Below are positions 9,489 to 22,500 of a stretch of DNA of 64,000 nucleotides, one piece after another. The stretch is taken from contig NC_084482.1 in NCBI RefSeq assembly GCF_030035675.1, positions 219,875,943 to 219,939,942 of the forward strand, in the 5' to 3' direction. The first letter of the stretch is position 1, and every line of letters begins with the position of its first letter. The notes under the pieces are model-generated. The model saw only the letters and a list, made by a program, of their open reading frames with translations. It was not told the DNA's origin and ran no database searches. The stretch comes from Rhineura floridana. Its lineage: Eukaryota; Chordata; Lepidosauria; Squamata; Rhineuridae. A program made the translations under genes and the position numbers.

Positions 9489-12310
9489 ATGCACGGCAAA
9501 GCTCACAGTATATTAATGGAGGAATCCAGTCAGGACAAAAGAGACTTCTGGTGTCTATATACCAACGCACGGAGCTTGGGAAACAAGCAAGGGGAGCTTG
9601 AAGTCTTAGTGCATCAAGGCAAATATGACATCATAGGGATAACAGAAACTTGGTGGGATGACTCCCATGATTGGTATATAGCCATTCAAGGATATAAACT
9701 CTACAGATTGAATAGAAGCAACAGAAAAGGAGGGGGAGTAGCGTTATACATCAAAGACAAATATACCTCTATGGAAATCCAAGAGAGCGAACAAAGGGGT
9801 CCGGTAGAGACCATTTGGGTAAAAATAAATGGAGAAACAAATAAAACCAACATGGTAGTAGGTGTCTACTACAGACCCCCTGGCCAAGAAGAGGTGGTAG
9901 ACAAGGCCTTTCTCAAACAAATCTCTGAAATCTCAAGGAGGCAAGAAGTAGTAGTGATGGGGGACTTCAACTACCCGGATATCTGCTGGGAGACAAACTC
10001 TGCGAAGCACAAAGCCTCCAACAAATTCCTGATGGGCCTTGCTGATAATTTCCTCTTTCAAAAAGTAGAAGAAGGAACAAGGGGATCGGCAATCCTGGAC
10101 CTGATCTTAACTAACATGGACGAATTGGTCATGAGAATTAAAGCGGTCGGTACCTTGGGGGAAAGTGACCACGTAATGCTGGAATTCGGGATTCTGAGGA
10201 AAGCCAAAGAAGAATATAGTCAAACATGGACCTTGGATTTCAGGAAAGCCAATTTTAGCAAGCTCAGGGATATGATGGGTAGGATCCCGTGGCTAGATAG
10301 ACTAAAGAAAAAGGAGTCCAAGAAGCGTGGGAGTTCATGAAGAACGTATTACAAAAAGCGCAATTGCAAACAATTCCAAAGAGGAAGAAAAATGGAAGAC
10401 ATCGGAAAAAGCCAATGTGGCTACACGGAAGACTGGTGGAGGAGGTAAAAGTAAAAAAGAGCATGTATGAAGAATGGAAGGAAGGACGCATCACCAAGGA
10501 AGAGTACCGAAGAGTGCCTCGGGCTTTCAGGAATAGCGTAAGGAAAGCTAAAACCCAGAATGAGCTGAGGCTGGCGAGGGAAGCGAGGAACAACAAAAAG
10601 GGGGTTTTCAGATATGTTCGAAGCAAGAGAAAGACCGAGGAAACGGTGGGACTGCTGCTCAATGAGGATGGCAAAATGTTGACAGATAACAAGGAAAAAG
10701 CAGAACTGCTCAAAGCCTATTTTGCCTCCGTTTTCTCCCAAAAAGGGAACAGTGTGCAACCTTGCATCGGTAGCAATCTCAGTAAGGGGTCAGGATTGCA
10801 GTTCGAGATTGATAAGGAGATAGCCAGGAAATACCTAGTTAACCTAAATGAGTTCAAATCTCCAGGGCCTGATGAACTACATCCCAGAGTATTGAAGGAA
10901 CTTGCGGATGTACTCTCGGAACCTCTTGCCATCATCTTTGAGAAATCCTGGAAAACGGGAGAGGTGCCGGAGGATTGGAGATGGGCAAACGTCGTCCCAC
11001 TCTTTAAAAAGGGTAAAAAAAAAGATCCGGGGAATTACAGGCCAGTCAGTCTGACTTCAATACCGGGAAAGATATTAGAATGGATAATAAAAGAGTCCAT
11101 TGGCAACTATCTAGATGACAATGCTGTGATTAGAAGGAGCCAGCATGGGTTTGTCAAGAACAAATCCTGTCAAACTAATCTCATCTCTTTTTTTGATCGG
11201 GTCACTAGCTTAGTAGATGGTGGAAATGCTGTAGATGTCATCTATCTAGATTTCAGCAAGGTGTTTGACAAAGTCCCCCACGACCTTTTGATTAGCAAAC
11301 TCGTCAAATGCGGACTACATGGAAATACTGTCAGGTGGATTCACAACTGGTTGGAAAACCGTACTCAAAGAGTGGTCGTCAGTGGCTCTGCTTCGGATTG
11401 GAAGGAGGTCTTGAGTGGAGTGCCACAGGGTTCTGTCCTGGGGCCGATACTCTTCAACATTTTTATCAATGACTTAGATGATGGGGTGGAGGGAAGCCTT
11501 ATGAAGTTTGCAGATGATACGAAACTGGGAGGGATAGCTAACACAATGGAAGACAGGAATAAAATCCAAAGGGACCTGGATAGACTAGAAAATTGGGCTG
11601 AAATTAATAAAATGAAATTCAATAAAGACAAATGCAAGATTCTGCATTTAGGCCACAAAAACAAAATGCACGGGTACAGGATGGGAAATACCCGGCTTAG
11701 CAGTAGTGCACGTGAGAAGGACCTTGGAATTGTAGTGGATCGCAAGTTGAACATGACCCAGCAGTGTGATGCTGTGACAAAAAAGGCAAACGCAGTTTTG
11801 GGCTTCATAAACAGAGCTATAGTTTCCAGGTCGAGGGAAGTAATAGTCCCACTATATTCTGCATTAGTCAGGCCTCATCTGGAATACTGCATTCAGTTCT
11901 GGGTGCCTCATTTTAAGAAAGATATAGAGAAGTTAGAGCGGGTTCAGAAGAGGGCGACGAAGATGATAGCCGGTATGGAGAACAAGTCTTATGAGGAAAG
12001 GTTGAAGGAACTTGGCATGTTCAGTCTGGTGAAGAGAAGGCTGAGGGGCGACATGATTGCACTCTTTAAGAACCTGAAGGGCTGTCACATAGAGGAGGGT
12101 ACAGATTTGTTCACTGCTGCCCCAGAGGGTAGGACTAGGTCTAATGGTTTTAAGTTGCAGGAGCGTAGATTCAGATTGGACATTAGAAGGAACTTCTTGA
12201 CAGTAAGGGCAGTTCGGCAATGGATCCGACTGCCTACGAAGGTGGTGGGATCCCCTTCGCTGGATGTCTTCAAGCAGAGGCTGGACAGCTATCTGCGGGA
12301 GATGCTGTAG
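9489..12310 (+). CDS. CR1 ORF2: endonuclease and reverse transcriptase (one frameshift)
   Basis: The endonuclease part (to about 10,310) shows [32 protein letters not shown] and SDHVMLEF. The reverse transcriptase part (open 10,337-12,310) shows [50 protein letters not shown] and [10 protein letters not shown]. It then has the CR1 C-terminus [13 protein letters not shown] to LDSYLREML. The two halves differ by a one-base deletion in an A-run around 10,306-10,313, after which the text realigns ([11 protein letters not shown]). Apart from that it is open, so the copy is fairly young. Confidence 0.9.
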
Positions 12311-12397
12311 CTGTGGATTTCCTGCTGTGAGCAGGGGGTTGGACTCGATGGCCTACAAGGCCCCTTCCAACTCTATGATTCTACGATCCTATTCTAT

Positions 12398-12626
12398 GGT
12401 AAAAATCTGATCCAGGGAATATATTCTGAGCCTTGATAAGTACATAGAGATGAAACAGGAAGTAGGAACAAGTGTCACTCTTGTAACTTCCTCCTTCAGT
12501 TCCAGGTATATTTCAACCACTCTGTCCACCTCATAACCCAAGTGGGCAATGAGTGTGTGGCCTCAGAGGATTCACACCCAGCAGATGAAGACCTCAAGGG
12601 AAGCATTGTGCCCATGGGCACCACAT
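12398..12626. repeat. Inner arm of the V2R inverted duplication (left)
   Basis: The reverse complement of this block matches 15,085-15,330. Shared wording includes 'ggtaaaaatctgatccag', 'aacttcctccttcag', 'acccaagtgggcaatg' and 'tgcccatgggcac'. The position implies it was continuous with the V2R-A flank ending at about 6,664 before the L2 and CR1 copies landed between them. Confidence 0.75.
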
Positions 12627-12629
12627 AGG

Positions 12630-12985
12630 GTTGCCAGGTCAGAAGCAACCCAAACCCTGAGATTTTTGGGGCAAGGCCAAGTGATGTCATGGGGCAGGTC
12701 CAAGTGATGTCATGGTGTGGGTCCAAGTGATTTCATTAAGCATGATACATTAAGCATCAATCACAGTTGCTTGGCACCTACAATTCATACAAAAACATTT
12801 CTCTGATTGGAAATTAAGATAGAAATCTTAGCTAAAAGATGGAGCCCAGGTAGGGAACATTTAATCTAGCCAATTTGCTTCTGGCAAAAAGGGTTCAAGT
12901 GCCCTCAGGCAAGGCAAGGCCAGTCACCAGAAGGCCATTGTAGGAAGAAAGGGGCCTAGTGTTGTGGAGATGTTAGATGGGAGCA
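12630..12985 (+). repeat. Unnamed interspersed repeat, copy 1 left part
   Basis: Homologous to 27,420-27,615 and 29,600-29,720 (shared CATTAAGCATGAT..CATTAAGCATCA and 'gcttctggcaa..agggcttaagtgccctcagg'). It is interrupted at 12,986 by a solo LTR and resumes at 13,767. Family unknown. Confidence 0.65.
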
Positions 12986-13766
12986 TGTGACGCCCTTCCC
13001 TGGCTCTCCCTGTCAGGTTCCTACCTGCTCATTGTTACTGCCTGTCTCTAGGCACCACCAGGGACTCCACCAGTCCAGACTGTCCTTTCTTATGGTTTCT
13101 CTCCCCGCTCTAGCACAGATCTCAACAGATCCCCCTGCTAGGCAGCACCACCAGTCACGTCCTATAACCAGTATTCCCAGAGACTCTGACTGAGTCTCTC
13201 TATCTGGTTACCTCTGTGACTGAGTGCTAAAGCTGTCCCAATCCCTTTGATTTACTCAGACTGCTTATAATTCTGGTTTGCTCTGAATACTTGTGGTATT
13301 ATATTCTTCCCTTCCCCGCTGCCACCATTTGTCACTCTTCAGCCTTGGTTATTTACCTCACCCTCCCTTCTGGTCTGTGAAACCCCAGCCTAGGATCAGG
13401 CCTTTGGTAAACCAAATATATTTATTAAATAACAAAGATAACAAGATTTCTTTAAAAGGCACTTAAGCATATGGTTACATCTATTCCTGAGGTACTGGTC
13501 TTAGTATTAATCCGAACTCCACCCTCTCCTCTCAAAACCCACCAAAACAACCCTCTCAAGTCCACCAACGTCCACCTCACATCCACACCACATCCACCCA
13601 GATTTACCTGACATTCTTCCTTTTATACTGTCAGCCATTTTAAACATTCAGCCAATCATCCAGCATTCTACTGCCCATTCACTCCCCCTCCTCTTTCACT
13701 CTACTTACCATGTATCTTCTAAACAAACAGCACTTACCCTATTTACACTAATACAGGAACATCACA
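12986..13766. mobile_element. Solo LTR (retrovirus-like), 781 bp
   Basis: Begins TGTGACGCCC and ends ATCACA (TG..CA ends). It is flanked by a 5-bp target duplication GAGCA at 12,981-12,985 and 13,767-13,771. The flanking repeat reads straight across the site in its second genomic copy (about 29,695-29,715), which confirms the boundaries. No internal coding part is present; it looks like a recombined solo LTR. The intact duplication and clean ends suggest moderate or young age. Confidence 0.82.
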
Positions 13767-13930
13767 GAGCACTCAGGAGTAAAGATGGATGTCTCCAAAG
13801 AGTTGCAATTCTTAACACATTTACTAAGTGACTAAGCCCCATAGCCCTCAATAAGACTTACTTCTCAGTAGATATGGTTTGGATTGTGTTGTTGTTGTTA
13901 AAGCTTGACTAAATCTGTCAGACGATCCAT
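13767..13930 (+). repeat. Unnamed interspersed repeat, copy 1 right part
   Basis: Continuation after the solo LTR: 'gagcactcaggagtaaagatgg' and 'tggtttggattgtgttg' match 29,702-29,840. Confidence 0.65.
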
Positions 13931-14164
13931 CCAAGCAAGCATGATGCAGCAGGGCAACAACAGTCATGGAAGGTGCAAAGGAGAGTCAGTAGGGGGCATG
14001 GCTGGGGAGGGATGTGTGGCCTAGGGAGAGTATTGAGGGCTGGATAGGGGGATGTGGAGGGCCACACTCAGCCCCTGGGCCAAAGATTCCCCCTCCTGTT
14101 TCACTGAGTTGGAACATTGAGCAATCCAGACCAATATTATGTATGCTACTGCTTGGCTCATCAA
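13931..14164. other. Unassigned spacer
   Basis: Part of the roughly 2.5-kb spacer at the axis of the V2R inverted duplication. No gene or named repeat recognised. Confidence 0.4.
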
Positions 14165-14345
14165 CACCTTCCTTTGGAAAGAGAGCATAGGAAGAGTCCA
14201 AAGGCCTGTCTAGTCCAGCATGTTGTTCTCAAAGGACTTAAGGGCAACAGCACTCTCCCACTATTCATCTGCAGCAACTTGTATGATTCAGAGGTAGTGC
14301 ATAGCCATCATGGCTAGTAGCTACTGATGATATTATCCTCAGGGA
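14165..14345 (-). repeat. CR1-clade LINE 3' fragment
   Basis: On the minus strand it resembles the 3' UTR of the CR1-clade element at 36,400-36,600: 'ctagccatgatggctatg' and 'tgctggactagacaggcc'. Diverged. Confidence 0.5.
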
Positions 14346-14439
14346 ATTTGTGAGTGATGATGGGGAGGAAGAAACAGCATCCCCCCCAAGTGGTGGTTGG
14401 TGCCCAATGAGACCTAGAGGCAGAGAGACCCAGAGGAGG

Positions 14440-14588
14440 TGCAGTCAGAGCCAGTGATGGGCAGCTGGTGGGAGGTGGTGGGCTCTCCAACACTGGGAGC
14501 CTTCAAGAGGCAGCTGGACATGGGGATGCTTTACCATGGATTCCTTAGAGGCCCCTTCCACCTCTATGTATGATATATGATTCTGTAA
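14440..14588 (+). repeat. CR1 LINE 3' fragment
   Basis: 'ggtggtgggctctccaacac', 'ttcaagaggcagctggacat' and 'aggccccttccacctctatg' plus ATGATTCTG-like tail units are the CR1 3' end, also seen at 58,630-58,777. Confidence 0.75.
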
Positions 14589-15084
14589 GAACCACCATCT
14601 GAGGCAGGTGGGAGTTGGGTGAGGGGGGCAGGCTGAGGTTGGTAGGGCAGTGCCCCATTTGACCTATGGGGCCTGCCTCCACTTAGCCCCTTCTCTCTCA
14701 TTTGCACTGTGATGCTGGAGAAGAGCAGGGTGCATCCTCTTTTTCTCCAAATCTTATAACACTCGGAGTCACAAACATCCAACGAAGCTGAACCTTGGAA
14801 GATTGAGGACAGACAAAGAAAGGACTTCAGACAGCACACCATTAAACTGTGAAAGTCATTCTTTTTTTCTAAAGCGGGACAGAAGGAGAGAATTTTAAAA
14901 AAGAGAAAGCTGAAAAGCATTTCGGATGAGAAAGGAAAGAGTAACATTACTTAACATTGTGTGTGTGTTACAGAATGTGACCCATCCCATTTCACACAAA
15001 TGCAGAAAAGGGTTCCCAAAATTATTTCACAGACAATTATCCCTTATGAAGAAAGGTCGAATGTCTGGAGCTTTTACACTTGGA
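14589..15084. other. Unassigned spacer
   Basis: No named repeat or gene seen. It forms the right half of the axis spacer between the inverted arms. Confidence 0.4.
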
Positions 15085-15330
15085 ACAGGGATCACCAATG
15101 TAGTGCCCATGGGCACAAGTATTCCCTTGAGGTCTTCCTCTGCTGTCTGTGAGTCCTCTGAGACCACACACACATTGCCCACTTGGGTCATGAGGATGAG
15201 GTAGTGGTTGAAATGTACCAGGAGCTGAAGGAGGAAGTTGCAAGAGTGACACTCGTTCCCGCTTCCTGTTTCAGCTCTATGTGCCTTAATAGCTCAGATG
15301 AATTTCTCTGGATCAGATTTTTACCAGGGA
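15085..15330. repeat. Inner arm of the V2R inverted duplication (right)
   Basis: Inverted match of 12,398-12,626 (see that entry). It lies directly inside the V2R-B 5' flank. Confidence 0.75.
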
Positions 15331-15514
15331 GTGTGCACATTGCTTCTCTCTTTCTCTCTCAAAGATGACGGTGAGGTCCTTGGGAGGAGGAAGAGGAGTG
15401 ACCAGAAGGGGTGGCACCCACAGTGCTTGCTCAAAAACTCAAATGTGCCCATGGGACTAAGAAGATTAGCAAACTGTGGCTGAGAGAAAAAAAGCAAGCA
15501 AGGGAGAGTCACAA

Positions 15515-16359
15515 TAGAGGTGCATATGTTTATTCATGGTCTAGAGAAAGTGGGAAGGGAGAGGTTTTTCTCATAACATTAGAATCCAAGGACTTCTTTA
15601 CAGAGCATGAAGTCAAACTGAGACGCTGACAGGCCCAGGATGTACTGATGGCCACCACCTTAGAGAGTTTTCAAACTGGATTACCCAAATGCCAGGATCA
15701 GAGGTGGCATGTCCCAGTTTCCCTCATGCTCTGCTTGTGAATTTTCCAGAGGTGTCTTCTTGGCCACTGTGGCAAACAGGATGTTGGACTAGATGGGACT
15801 TTAGAATGATGCAACTGCAGGACTCTTTTGATCCTTTTATCAGGAAATTTCAGACCAAACTCTACACATACACACACACACACACTTTGTCTCATGTCAA
15901 ACCTCAGAGCCACATTTGCAGTTTCTCAAAAACATGTTTATCTCCAGCTCTGCCCCTGCCCCTAGAGACACTCAGAGAGTCCAGGATACAATAGAGATGA
16001 ACTTTTTTCCCTGTATAATGATCACAATCATGGCGATTTATCTTTGCTCTTTCCAAAGCTCAAGAGTGCACAAACATCAGAATCAAGGGCAGAATTAGGT
16101 TATTTGTTCCATTGTGCCTGGGGGAAAAACAGTTGCTGCACAGAATATCTCCTGTTTTGTGTCAGAAAAAGAGTGAGTCCAGATTCAGAGCAGGAGACAG
16201 AGCTGGAAGATTTGCCTGCATGAGTTGAATGGCTCTGATGCCACCCATATTTGTAAAGCCACTGCAGGTTGGGTCTTGCAAGCTTTTGGCTTCTTCTGCT
16301 TAGCTGACTTTGGAGGAGAGAGGAAGACTCTCAAGACAGGTGCAGGAGGAAGAGCCAGA
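15515..16359 (+). promoter_or_regulatory. V2R-B 5' flank conserved with V2R-A and V2R-C
   Basis: Aligns with 5,823-6,664 (inverted) and with 51,300-52,057 (direct). It contains the 5' UTR and presumably the promoter. The 130 bp before the ATG are especially similar ('tgcatgagttgaatggctct', 'ctctcaagacaggtgcagga'). No core promoter motif can be named with confidence. Confidence 0.55.
15863..15886. repeat. (CA)n microsatellite
   Basis: Counterpart of the TG run at 6,255-6,281 in the inverted arm. It is absent at the matching place in the V2R-C flank (about 51,310). Confidence 0.85.
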
Positions 16360-16583
16360 ATGATCTCCCTGCTGCTTCTGTTGCTACTTCTGCTGCTCAT
16401 GTCCCATGGAGCCTGTGGGAACCTGAAGGCAAAATGCCCCTTGAATCTGATCAGGGAACAAAATGGAGCACTCAATTACTACCGGCCTGGAGACTTCCTC
16501 ATCAGTGGGATCATATCTCCAAAATATTTTCTTCGGCAACTTCCATACATCTTTTCCGAGCCCCCATTAACTGTGTTTCTGGA
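16360..16583 (+). CDS. V2R-B exon 1
   Basis: 224 bp. Leader MISL, ten Leu, MSHGACG, then [21 protein letters not shown] and [20 protein letters not shown]. The donor is GTAAGTAA. The start Met is shared with V2R-A (V2R-C has MVSL). Confidence 0.9.
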
Positions 16584-19500
16584 GTAAGTAATTATTTGTA
16601 GATGGGCATTATGTTTCCCCTGCACTCCAATGGTTCCACTTTACCAGAGAAGGAGACCTTGTGCCAGGGCTCACCAGCCTGTAGCCCTGCAGATGTTGCC
16701 AGATGTCAGCTCCCATTGTCTCTGGCCACTGGCCACACTCTTGTCCTATTTTCTGTTTTCCTTATTCATCCCTGGTAAAATACTATCCCTCCTATTCTAG
16801 AATGTGACATGAGAATGCAAATAAATCTGATCTGAGATCAAAACAATGCACTGAATTAACCCAAGTCACACAGTTTCCTACAGGCAAATAGATGCCAGGC
16901 TTTGCATTAGAGGAGTGGGGGGAATCAACCTCCTACGTAACCCAGCAGCTATTGGGAAAATCCCTCTTAGACAAATTAAACCTTCCTTCCTTCCTCCTAA
17001 TCCTCTTTCCTTTTGTGTCATGTCTTTAAATTATATGTCTGAGGAGAGGGGTTGCCTTAAAGATGACATTTATATGCTGCTCTGGGAAATTTTTTGTTCA
17101 ACTTTTTCAACCCCTTCTAAGTTATGTTTGATGAGAGTCAGTCTCTCTTTTTTTCTTGCATACTGCTGCCACATGGACAAACATGTCATTCTGATCCCTT
17201 TCCTTCCCTGGTGTCCCAGGCTGCATGTTGAGATGATCTGAGGGAGCAATGCGTGGAATGTGGAAGTATCTGGAGCCCTGACAGGTGCCAGTGACTCCCC
17301 CAAAACCTGATCTCTTGAATGTATTTTGAGCTTGCATTGAACTGAATTGGGAGGGGGCGAGGATGAGCTCAATTAATATAAACCATAGAATGAAAGCCCC
17401 CTTTTATGTGTTCCTCCTTGCAGTTACCACCAAAAGAACTGTCCCTTTGCGTAGGCACAGGCTGTAGCTAAGTTGGCTTGGTCTTAGTGGTCTCAACACA
17501 GATGCCAGCACACAGCTCCCCCTTCTGTCCCCAGCCTAACTGTCTAGTATAAAGGTTGCAAGTGTGGTTGAAAGTGTTTGCATTAAATCTATTCTCTAGT
17601 CAGCAGAACCAAATCTATCGTGCAGTTAAACGTTTGGAAATGGGAGGGGAAAGTGAGTTCTCAGACTTGAGAATCTGGTGTTAAATGAAAGTATTTTCTT
17701 CTGATATTTTGGAGGATTTCTGATGTCACAGAACAATAAATGTAAAAGTGAACTTTGTACAGTAGACTCATTTCTACCCACAGTCACCAGAACAGTACAG
17801 AGTAGAATTATAGAATCGTAGAGTTGGAACGGTCCTATAAGGCATCAAGCCCAATCCCCCGTTTAATGTAGGAATCCAAATTAAACCATAACCAACAGGT
17901 GGCTTTTCAACTGCCTCTTCAATGCCTCCAGTGTTGGAGTGACAACCACCTGTCCGTTATCCCATGTCCTGCACTCTGGGATGATTGAAAAGAGATCCCG
18001 GCCCTCCTCTGCTTGGCAACCTCTCAAGTACTTGAAAAGTGCTCTCATATCTGCCCTCAATCTCCTCTTCTCAAGGCTACACATGCCCAGCTCTTTTAGT
18101 CTCTCCTCATAGGGCTCTGCTTCTAGTCCCATGATCATTCTCGTTTCTCTCCTCTGAACTTGTTTCAGTTTGACACCTGAGACATTTATTTTTAGGACTC
18201 ATCCTAGTTTTGGATTTTAGACTGTTTGTAAATGGTTTCTAATGTAATTTAATGTTGTAACCTATATTTGGACTTTTAGGTGAAGGGAGGATAATTGTAG
18301 AAGTAGTAGTGGCATCTGGTGGCAATCCAGACATTGCTGGACTACATCTCCTGTCATCCCTGACCATTGGCCATGTTGGCTGGGGGTTATGGGAGTAGGA
18401 ATCTAGCAACAACTGAAGGGCCGCAGGATCCCACCCCTGTCCTTTCTTCTGGTTCCCTGGACATTCCTGGTGAAATAACACCCATACTATGCTACTGTGT
18501 TGCCTTTTGAAGAGTGTAAAGGAATCTGATCAGGGATCAAACATTTGCTTTTAGGTCACATCTTTTTAAATCTTTTTTTTTTTATATATAGTTTTTATTC
18601 AAATTTTTCCAAAAAACAAACAAAACAAAGTAAGAAAAAACATAACAATACTACAACAAAAAATAAAAATAAAATGGTTGACTTCCGATTTGTCACAGAT
18701 CAGCTATAAGTATATAATATACATCAAACCTGTCCCTTAATATGTACATACAGAATCCCTTTTCTCCATAAGCTGTCATTAATTAATCATCAAATCCCAG
18801 TATCATCATTTTATTTTGATCTTTCGACAAAAAGTCTAAGAGAGGCTTCCAATCCTTAAGGAATGTATCTGTCGATTTTTCTCTAAGTAAACACGTCAAT
18901 TTATCCATTTCTACTAAGTCCATTAATTTCAGTAACCATTCTTCCATTGTTGGTATTGATTCCATTTTCCACTTTTGTGCATATAATAATCTTGCTGCCG
19001 TAATCATATATAATAATATTCTTCCATATTTCTTTTCTATTTGTTTATCCATAAAACCCAGTAAAAAAAATTCTGGTTTTGACTGAATATTTATCTTTAA
19101 AATTTTTTGCATCTTCCTACCTATCTGTGCCCAGAATAATTTCGCCTTTTTACATGACCACCACATATGATAAAAAGATCCTTCTTGTTGTTTACATTTC
19201 CAACAAACATTAGAGACATTACTATACATTTTTGACAGCTTTTCTGGAGTCATGTACCAACGGTACATCATTTTATAAAAATTTTCTTTAAGATTATAAC
19301 ATAATGTAAATTTCAAGCCTTTTTTCCACATATTTTCCCATTGATCCATTTGTATGTTATGACCAAAATTTTTTGCCCACTTTACCATGCACTCTTTTAC
19401 TTGTTCTTCCTCCATATCCATTTTCAATAAAAGTTTATACATTTTTGCAATTATGTTTTCATCATTTGTATACAAACCTATTTCAAAATCAGATTTACTT

Positions 19501-22500
19501 ATTTCAAACCCATACATTTTCTTGTCCATTTTATATCTTTCTAACAATTGTAAATAGGCAAACCAATGAAAACTATATCCTTCCTTTATCAATTGTTCTC
19601 TCTCTTTCATTGTGTATTCTCCATGTACATTTTCTAATAGTTCTTGATAAGTTAACCATTTCTCTTTTCCAGACATTTCTCTTCTATAAAACGCTTCTTG
19701 ACTTGAGACACATAATGGTATTTTCGAATAAAACCTTGGTTTGTATCTATTCCATATTTTCAACAGAGAACGTCTTATAAAATGATTGTTAAAGTCTACG
19801 TTTACTTTTACTTTGTCATACCATAGATATCCATGCCATCCCCACTTCAGATTGTGGCCCTCCAAATCCAATAGTCTTTTATTCCTCAATAAGATCCATT
19901 CCTTTATCCAGACTAAACAGCAGGCAGCAAAATAAAGTCTCAAATTTGGTAATCCCAGTCCTCCTCTTTCTTTAGCGTCTTGAAGTAATTTAAATTTAAC
20001 TCTTGGTTTTTTTCCTTGCCATACAAATTTAGAAATATCTTTTTGCCATTGTTTAAAAGGTAAATCAGAGGATATTACAGGTATTGTTTGAAACAAAAAC
20101 ATCATTCTCGGTAATACATTCATTTTTATCACAGATATTCTACCCATTAATGACAGTTGTAGTTTATCCCATCTTAGCAAGTCTTTCTTAATCTCTGTCC
20201 ATAATTTTTCGTAATTATTATGAAACAGCTTTGAGTTTTTATTTGTCATGATGATGCCTAGATATTTCAACTTTTTTTCTATTGTAAAATCTGTCTTGTC
20301 CATTAACTCTTTCTGTTCCCTTAAAGTTAAATTTTTCACCAACATCTTTGTTTTTTGATTGTTGATCTTAAATCCTGCTAACGGTCCAAATTCTTTTAAT
20401 TTGTCCATCAATATATGAATTCCTTCCAAAGGGTTTTCTAGTACAATTATCAAATCATCAGCAAATGCTCTCAATTTATATTCTTCTTTTTTTATTTTTA
20501 ATCCCGAAATCCTTTTATCTTGCCTTATATCTCTAAGCAGCACTTCTAAAACCAGAATAAATAAAAGGGGAGATAATGGACATCCCTGTCTTGTACCCTT
20601 TTGTATTTCACATGAATCCGTTAAGTCTCCATTAACAATTATCTGGGCCTTCTGTGATGTATAAATCGATCTGATCCATTTTATGAAGTTGTCTCCAAAA
20701 TCCATTTGCTCCAAAACCTGGAACATAAATTTCCAATTCAAATTATCAAATGCTTTTTCAGCATCTAAAAAAATCAAAGCTGCTTGTTTATCATTTCGTT
20801 GTTCTAAATATTCCAACACATTCAAAACATTCCTGACGTTGTCACGTAATTGTCTTTTAGGTAAAAACCCTGATTGATCTTCCTGAATAAATTGTTGCAA
20901 TATTATTTTCAATCTTTCAGCCAAAATCATTGTAAAAATTTTATAGTCATTATTCAGTAGAGATATTGGCCGATAATTTTTTGTTTTAGTTAAATCTTGG
21001 TCCTCTTTAGGTATTAATGTTATATTAGCATTTTTCCAACTATCCGGTATCTTTCCCTCTTGCAAAATAGAATTCATTGTAGACTGTAAGGGTAGCAAGA
21101 GTTCTTCCTCCAAACATTTATAATACATTGCAGATAGCCCATCTGGTCCTGGCGCCTTTCCTAATTTAATTTTATTTATAGCTTCAGATATCTCTCTTGA
21201 CGTAATAGGGCCATTAATAACTTGTCTCTGAAAATCTGTAATTTTCGGCAAATTCTGTTTAGATAAATACTCTTCTATTTTTTCAGATGGAATTTCTTGA
21301 CACTTATACAATGTTGAGTAATATTGATGAAAAATCTTTTTGATTTTTACATTATCTGTCAGCGTCTCATCTCCTTCTTGTATCTTTAAAATAATATTTT
21401 TTTGACGTTCTTTTCTTAATTTATATGCTAACCATTTCCCAGGTTTATTTGCAAATTCAAAAGTCCTTTGTTTAGCAAAATTTAATTTCCTTTCAATTTC
21501 TCTAACTGTCAACATTGATACTTGCTTCTGTAACATTTTAATTTGATTTACAATAGAAACTTTAGCTGGATTCTTTTTCAATTCTTCCTCTTTTTGTTTT
21601 ATTTCTTCCAAAATTAATTGCATTTTCTGTTGTTTCTTTTTTTTTAATTCAGAATTACATTTAATAAAGTATCCCCTCATAAATGCCTTACTAGTATCCC
21701 AAACAATATTTTCACTTGTTCCTTTATATAAATTATATTCAAAGAACTCCTTTAATTTCTTCTTACATTCTTGTACTACTTTATCATTCTGTAATAAAGA
21801 TTCATTTAGTCTCCATCTAAATCCAAGATTTTTTTTTTTTAAAGTTAATATCACAGGATTGTGGTCCGAAAAAGTTTTTGGTAATATATCCATTTTAAAA
21901 ATATCCTTCGCTAAAATTTTTGACATCCAAATCATATCAATCCTCGAAAATGTTTTATGTCTTTCTGAAAAATAAGTAAATTCCTTTGCATTATCATTTA
22001 TATATCTCCAGGTATCCACCAATTCTAAATGTTCCATGAGTTCAAAACAAATCTTCGGTAATTTACCTTGTGTCTCTTTGATATTTTTTTCAGAAAGCCT
22101 ATCAATTTTTGGTGAGATTACCCCATTCCAGTCACCCATGACACACCAATACTCATATGAAAACTCTGACAATTTTTCCATAAGTCCTGTATAAAACCTT
22201 GTTTTATCTTCATTGGGGGCATAAATACCCACTATCAAAATGTTTGTACCTTGTAAAGTAATTTCAACCCCCACAAATCTACCACTATCGTCCAATAATA
22301 CCAATTTAGGAAGCAATTGTGGGTTAATATAGAGAACAACTCCATTTTTTTTTTTTGGTCCAGCTGAAATAAATTCTTCACCCAAATTTTTACAAATCAA
22401 ATATTTGGAATCTTTCTTCTGAATATGAGTTTCTTGTAGACAAATTATATCCAATTTTAATTTTTTCAAATAATGAAACACTTTCTTTCTCTTCTGCGCC

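Larger units (their letters stand above)
8735..12400 (+). mobile_element. CR1 LINE, near complete with ORF1 remnant and ORF2
   Basis: A CR1-clade non-LTR retrotransposon missing the start of ORF1. It contains the C-terminal esterase-like (SGNH type) part of ORF1, an APE endonuclease, and a reverse transcriptase with [10 protein letters not shown]. The 3' end is the CR1-type short repeat tail (ATTCTATG-like, about 12,375-12,397). A 76-bp L2-tail insertion (9,129-9,204) and one single-base slip near 10,306-10,313 disturb the frames. It interrupts the inner part of the V2R-A arm of the inverted repeat. Confidence 0.92.

Noticed and set aside
19373-19780. 135-codon plus-strand open frame
   Set aside because: Antisense shadow of the L1 ORF2; no independent motif.
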